Source: Trichloromonas sp034006665 (GTDB lineage: Bacteria > Desulfobacterota > Desulfuromonadia > Desulfuromonadales > Trichloromonadaceae). From it: 26,692 nucleotides of DNA. The notes below the pieces were generated by a model, which worked only from the letters and a program-made list of their open reading frames with translations, was not told the origin of the DNA and did not search any database. The position numbers and the translations under genes are program-made. Of this stretch, positions 23,526 to 26,692 are shown piece by piece (positions within the stretch are counted from its first letter, which is position 1; each line of letters starts with the position of its first letter). The stretch lies in contig NZ_JAVESI010000048.1 in the NCBI RefSeq assembly GCF_034006665.1, positions 1 to 26,692 on the forward strand, read 5' to 3'.

Positions 23526-23713
23526 TGGATCCTCCTTGCCGGAATATCAATCGGTTTTCGTCGATAAAGGGAAGTTTAAAGACTGGGAAGCTTTTTGTCC
23601 ATGAAAGACGCAAGCATCCACCGAAACCGAAGAGGCCTTCGCAAAAAAAGATAAGACGAGGAAAGCACCGTAACTGGTTGGCAAGCCTTTTCGGCATCGG
23701 CATCAAAAGCCCG

Positions 23714-23742
23714 TTGCCGACAGCGGATCGGACTCTTATAAT
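23714..23742 (+). promoter_or_regulatory. Promoter of the RHH/RelE toxin-antitoxin pair
   Basis: TTGCCG (23714-23719) and a perfect TATAAT (23737-23742) are 17 bases apart. Transcription should start near 23749, leaving a leader of about 30 bases with AAAGGAAA before the antitoxin ATG at 23780. Confidence 0.7.
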
Positions 23743-23779
23743 GTCAGCAGAAGTCAACGACAGCCAGAAAGGAAATCCC

Positions 23780-24001
23780 ATGACACAAATCACGGCGCGC
23801 ATTCCCGAAGATACCGTCAATGCCCTTGACCGCGCAGCGAACGCCCTGAACCGAACGCGAGCCGACATCATCCGCCAGGCCATTGAAACCTATCTTGAAG
23901 ATTTCAATGACATTGCCTTGGCGATCGAACGTCTGCGCGACCCGTCCGATGAAACCGTCGACTGGCAGGAGGCACGACGTGCCCTACTCGCTGAAGATTA
24001 A
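23780..24001 (+). CDS. Ribbon-helix-helix antitoxin (CopG/RelB-like)
   Basis: A 73-residue antitoxin with an N-terminal ribbon-helix-helix: the strand TQITARIPEDTV, then helices ALDRAANALNRTRADIIRQAIETYLEDF. The acidic C-terminal tail (ERLRDPSDETVDWQEARRALLAED) should bind the toxin. ATG 23780 has AAAGGAAA upstream and the promoter ends about 37 bases earlier. Its 3' end overlaps the toxin gene by 23 bases. Confidence 0.85.
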   Translation: MTQITARIPEDTVNALDRAANALNRTRADIIRQAIETYLEDFNDIALAIERLRDPSDETVDWQEARRALLAED

Positions 24002-24248
24002 AAAAACCGCGCTTAAGGAGCTTCAACGCCTGGCCAAGCCGGTCCGCGAACGGTTGATTTCAGCCATCGACCAGTTGGCGGAAAACCCCCACGTGGGCAA
24101 ATTGCTCAAGGGCGACTTCTCCGGACTGCGTCGCATCCGGGTGGGGGACTACCGGATCATTTACGAAATCAACGAAACCGAGATCATCGTGCTGGTTCTG
24201 CGGGTCGCGCAACGGAAAGAAGCCTACCGGGGAACCCCACCCCAGTAA
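23979..24248 (+). CDS. RelE/ParE-family toxin
   Basis: An 89-residue toxin of the RelE/ParE superfamily, probably a ribosome-dependent mRNA endonuclease. Family marks are YSLKIKKTALKELQRLAKPVRERL, then ENPHVGKLLKGDFSGLRRIRVGDYRIIYEI and LRVAQRKEAY near the end. The basic residues in GLRRIRVGDYRI and the final RxxxR-like region fit RelE rather than ParE, but this is not decisive. The start is GTG 23979 with AGGAGG six bases before it, inside the antitoxin gene. The gene ends three bases before the convergent TIGR03790-like gene. Confidence 0.86.
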   Translation: MPYSLKIKKTALKELQRLAKPVRERLISAIDQLAENPHVGKLLKGDFSGLRRIRVGDYRIIYEINETEIIVLVLRVAQRKEAYRGTPPQ

Positions 24249-24251
24249 CCC

Positions 24252-25508
24252 TCAAGGATTTCCCAAAAAACGCGATCCCGGCCTCGGAAACGGCCGATAG
24301 AGGGGATCCCCAACCAGCACCATCTGCCAACTAAGCGAAGGCAGGCTCAGGAAATAGGTCTCCACTAGGGTGTATGAGCCGTCGAGGAGCAGGGCGAAGA
24401 AGATTTCCGGCGGCGGGAAGGCCTGCACGTAGGGCTCGCCCACTGGTCCCAGGGTCGCCGCCACCCCATCTTCGAGCATGCGTTTGCACCAGGCCTGGCT
24501 CGAACCGGTACGCAGGGTGCCGCATTCGCCGCTGGCGATGTGGTAGCCGACCGCTCCCCGTTGCCAGTCGAAGGCATCGACGTAGCGCGACAGGCTGTAC
24601 CAGCCGCAGTAAAGTGCCGCGCCGGGAGCCTGGCCCGACTGGAAGAGGGCCTGCTTGTCGTCGACGACCACTGGCAACCGCTGGGCGGCGGTCACCCGCG
24701 CCGCCGCACGGTGAATGGAGTTGTCGTAAAAAGCGTAGCCGCTGTCCGGGTTTTTCTCCGGCCGTTTCCAGCGGGCATCGAAATAGGCCGTCCCTTTCAG
24801 CCCCTCCGCTTCCGTCGCCAGGCTGTCGTCGATGATGCGCTTGACGATCGCCTCCGTCGGGGCGTCCAATCGCGAAACGAACAGCACCTCATCCTTGGCC
24901 ACCGGCCCTTTCCGGTTCTTGACGCCGAGAAAAAAGGGATTGAGCACCCAGCCGTCCAGGGGGTAGTCGTCAGCGAGCACCAGCGCCAACTCCGAATCGA
25001 CCGCCGCCCGCGCCCCTTTCTGTTCCAGCACCCCCATCTGTTTCTCCAACGCGGCAAAGGCGGCATTGAGCGCGGCGAGTTCGGCGCTCTTCTCTTTCTC
25101 GGCTTGCTTCAGCCGCTTCCACAGATCGGCCTTTTCCTCCTTCAGCTCCTTGAGCCGGGCCTGCCCTTCCCGGCTCGGTTCCGGCGGATCGACCCGCAGC
25201 GGCACTCCCTGCATCGTCACCAGGGCGCGAATCATTGCGCCGTCACGCCGCTTGCTCAGGAACTCCCGCACCGGCGCGGCGATCTCGTCCTCGTACATCT
25301 CCCGCGAGCAGAACTCCTTATCCGTCGTGCGGATGCGGATCAGGTTCTCCTTGGGGATTCCGCGCTTCTCCATGTAGTAGCGGGCCAGATCGACGCTCCC
25401 CTCGACAAAGCGGTTGGCCACCACCGCCACCTCCTCCGGTTCCAGGGCCGAGGCGGACACAGGCAGCAACAGGCAAAGTAACAGAACTATTTTTTTCACG
25501 TCAATCAT
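24252..25508 (-). CDS. TIGR03790-like secreted protein
   Basis: A 418-residue exported protein resembling the uncharacterised TIGR03790 family. A signal peptide covers about 1-22 (basic start, VLLLCLLLPVSA core, cleavage before LEPEE). Family-like blocks are VAVVANRFVEGSVDLARYYMEKRGIPKENL, MIRALVTMQGVPLRV and DSELALVLADDYPLDGWVLNPFF. Residues about 114-166 are a charged coiled-coil insertion (repeated Lys/Glu heptads). The C-terminal half has GECGTLRTGSSQAWCKRML. The start is uncertain among ATG 25520, ATG 25508 and GTG 25499; all keep the signal peptide. It is separated from the upstream PEP-CTERM gene by a terminator. The function is unknown. Confidence 0.7.
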   Translation of the reverse strand: MIDVKKIVLLLCLLLPVSASALEPEEVAVVANRFVEGSVDLARYYMEKRGIPKENLIRIRTTDKEFCSREMYEDEIAAPVREFLSKRRDGAMIRALVTMQGVPLRVDPPEPSREGQARLKELKEEKADLWKRLKQAEKEKSAELAALNAAFAALEKQMGVLEQKGARAAVDSELALVLADDYPLDGWVLNPFFLGVKNRKGPVAKDEVLFVSRLDAPTEAIVKRIIDDSLATEAEGLKGTAYFDARWKRPEKNPDSGYAFYDNSIHRAAARVTAAQRLPVVVDDKQALFQSGQAPGAALYCGWYSLSRYVDAFDWQRGAVGYHIASGECGTLRTGSSQAWCKRMLEDGVAATLGPVGEPYVQAFPPPEIFFALLLDGSYTLVETYFLSLPSLSWQMVLVGDPLYRPFPRPGSRFLGNP

Positions 25509-25592
25509 CCACCCCCGCATCAGGTCCGGCGTTTGTCCGGAACCGGTTTCTCGCCCCTATCCAGACTAAACAAGTAAACAATCTCGCAATGA

Positions 25593-25624
25593 AATAAAAA
25601 AGGCCAGATCGAAATGACCTGGCC
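25593..25624 (-). terminator. Intrinsic terminator of the PEP-CTERM gene
   Basis: On the - strand GGCCAG pairs with CTGGCC (25602-25607 with 25619-25624) around an 11-base loop, followed directly by TTTTTTATTTC. It lies about 35 bases after the stop codon at 25659, a classic intrinsic terminator. Confidence 0.85.
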
Positions 25625-25658
25625 CTGGCGATACCATTTCCGGTTTTCGAGGCAGATC

Positions 25659-26567
25659 TTATCGAGCCTTTGTTTTTCTTCGCTGTGAAAAGCTCAGAAC
25701 CGCTAGGCCGAAAGCCAAGAGCAGCCAGGTTTCCGGTTCCGGAACCGGGGCAAGTACAACCAGATAGCGAACTTCCCTATCGAAGATCGGGGGATCCGGA
25801 TCAAGGTAATCCAGATACCAGTGATCATTTGTCATCCCGGAAACATAGCTGTTGATATCCCAAGGATACCTGTCCGAATCCGCCAGGATCAGCGATGTTT
25901 CGTTCCAGCCCCAGAACGTCACTGCATGACCAAGAGTTCCACCAACAACTGGAAAGAATCCCAACCCAACCGTTTCATGTTCGTATAATTGCCGCTTGGC
26001 AAAATCATAGGAGTTATTGATCCAGCCGAGATTTCCCGGGAAGCTGTAGGTACTGTAAGGCTTTACGTAATAGTCTTTGGTCAGATCGTGCCTTTTCAGA
26101 TATTCCTGCAAGGCGATATGGGTCCAGTTCCCTTCGGTCCACCAAAATGTAGTGTCCTCTGCAGTAGCCCAGCCAAGCATTTCATCGTATATTTCCCGGG
26201 CGACGAGATTCAGCTGATGCGAAAGCATTGCGGCAGCAGAAGCCATCCAGCAGGATAGGTCCGTGGCCGAAACCCAACCGGAATCAATGACCGAATCATT
26301 ATTCAAATCAAGATCGACTTCATGATTCGTCCATATTTCGTCTGGATCCCATTTCCACTTATCCGGAGGTTCATTAATACTTTTTTCAAAGTAAAGATTT
26401 TTTTCGAACATCTTAGTCTGATCGGAAGTCCACCCTTGATCGAAATACCAGTACTTATCCAGATCCACCCAGCCGGACTGGAGATAGGACGCCGGAAACG
26501 CATCAGCGGCCCGGGCGCAGAAAAGTAGCGCCGCAAGCATCACACACAAAGAGATTGTTTTTTTCAT
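25659..26567 (-). CDS. PEP-CTERM protein with cysteine-peptidase-like domain
   Basis: A 302-residue exported protein. A signal peptide spans 1-23. The C-terminus is a full PEP-CTERM sorting signal: VPEPETW (275-281), a hydrophobic helix (282-295) and a basic end (RRKTKAR). The body has Cys106 in LSCWMASAAAML, His214 in LGHAVTFWGW and Asp230/Asp232 in ADSDRY. That order and the D-x-D pair resemble IdeS/Mac-type (C66) and related papain-fold peptidases. It is likely sorted by the exosortase encoded 6 kb away. The peptidase call is inference from motifs; the sorting signal is seen directly. It may instead be an inactive relative that binds a ligand. Confidence 0.85.
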   Translation of the reverse strand: MKKTISLCVMLAALLFCARAADAFPASYLQSGWVDLDKYWYFDQGWTSDQTKMFEKNLYFEKSINEPPDKWKWDPDEIWTNHEVDLDLNNDSVIDSGWVSATDLSCWMASAAAMLSHQLNLVAREIYDEMLGWATAEDTTFWWTEGNWTHIALQEYLKRHDLTKDYYVKPYSTYSFPGNLGWINNSYDFAKRQLYEHETVGLGFFPVVGGTLGHAVTFWGWNETSLILADSDRYPWDINSYVSGMTNDHWYLDYLDPDPPIFDREVRYLVVLAPVPEPETWLLLAFGLAVLSFSQRRKTKAR

Positions 26568-26586
26568 CCTGAATCCGTGAGCTCTT

Positions 26587-26631
26587 CCCCCGTACCTCGG
26601 GTTTCCCCTTTCTGAGGGGCGAATTCGGGGG
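26587..26631 (-). other. Structured leader before the PEP-CTERM gene
   Basis: On the - strand an outer stem CCCCCG/CGGGGG (26626-26631 with 26587-26592) encloses a smaller stem CCCCT/AGGGG (26615-26619 with 26605-26609). The structure lies about 20 bases before the start codon, so it may affect translation or be a regulatory RNA element. I do not recognise a known riboswitch and see no -24/-12 sigma-54 promoter before it. Confidence 0.4.
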
Positions 26632-26692
26632 CATGAATTGTGGCGTGAACTAAAAACGGCCTCCTGGGTTCCGCTACATGCGACGATCTTTG

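Noticed and set aside
26568..26692. Known c-di-GMP (GEMM) riboswitch before the PEP-CTERM gene.
   Set aside because: The conserved GEMM core sequences are absent; only generic stems are visible.

Overview
The window is about 26.7 kb of GC-rich bacterial DNA, apart from an AT-rich first ~590 bases. The gene content suggests a Gram-negative bacterium of the Desulfuromonadales/Geobacter type: exosortase with PrsK/PrsR, mannose-based exopolysaccharide genes, a lipoprotein MltA, YheU and persulfide metabolism. That placement is inference from protein character; there is no rRNA or other marker gene here.

Layout. (1) 1-2,000: two type II toxin-antitoxin modules on the + strand, higBA and yefM-yoeB, each with a readable promoter/operator. 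(2) 2,049-4,504: a + strand operon of a SagB-type nitroreductase, a PsiE membrane protein, a UPF0158 protein and an RluA-type pseudouridine synthase. (3) 4,536-5,641: a - strand pair, a SAM methyltransferase and YheU. (4) about 5,850-7,816: an apparently intact IS200/IS605-type element with a Y1 transposase (TnpA), TnpB and a right-end hairpin that should form the 3' end of an omega-RNA. (5) 7,876-10,380: a sulfur operon of an ETHE1-like metallo-beta-lactamase/double-rhodanese protein plus two YeeE/YedE half-transporters; the IS sits directly upstream. (6) 10,613-14,145, - strand: an unknown Cys4 protein, a secreted five-LysM NlpC/P60 hydrolase and lipoprotein MltA. (7) 14,367-19,323, - strand: an exosortase operon in the transcribed order exosortase, EpsI, PrsK kinase, PrsR sigma-54 activator. 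(8) 19,324-19,575: a nested inverted repeat of short degenerate units. (9) 19,576-23,525, - strand: wecB, manC, manB (UDP-ManNAc and GDP-mannose supply). (10) 23,780-24,248: a third toxin-antitoxin pair (ribbon-helix-helix and RelE types). (11) 24,252-26,567, - strand: a TIGR03790-like secreted protein and a PEP-CTERM protein whose body looks like a cysteine peptidase.

How it fits together. Regions 7, 9 and 11 form a surface programme: nucleotide-sugar genes feed an exopolysaccharide, the exosortase processes PEP-CTERM proteins at the membrane, and PrsK/PrsR probably controls the regulon. The most interesting gene is the PEP-CTERM protein at the right edge. It carries a Cys...GHAVT..G...DSD pattern like that of IdeS/Mac-type cysteine peptidases, so it may be an exosortase-sorted protease. 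The toxin-antitoxin modules and the IS element are the mobile component.
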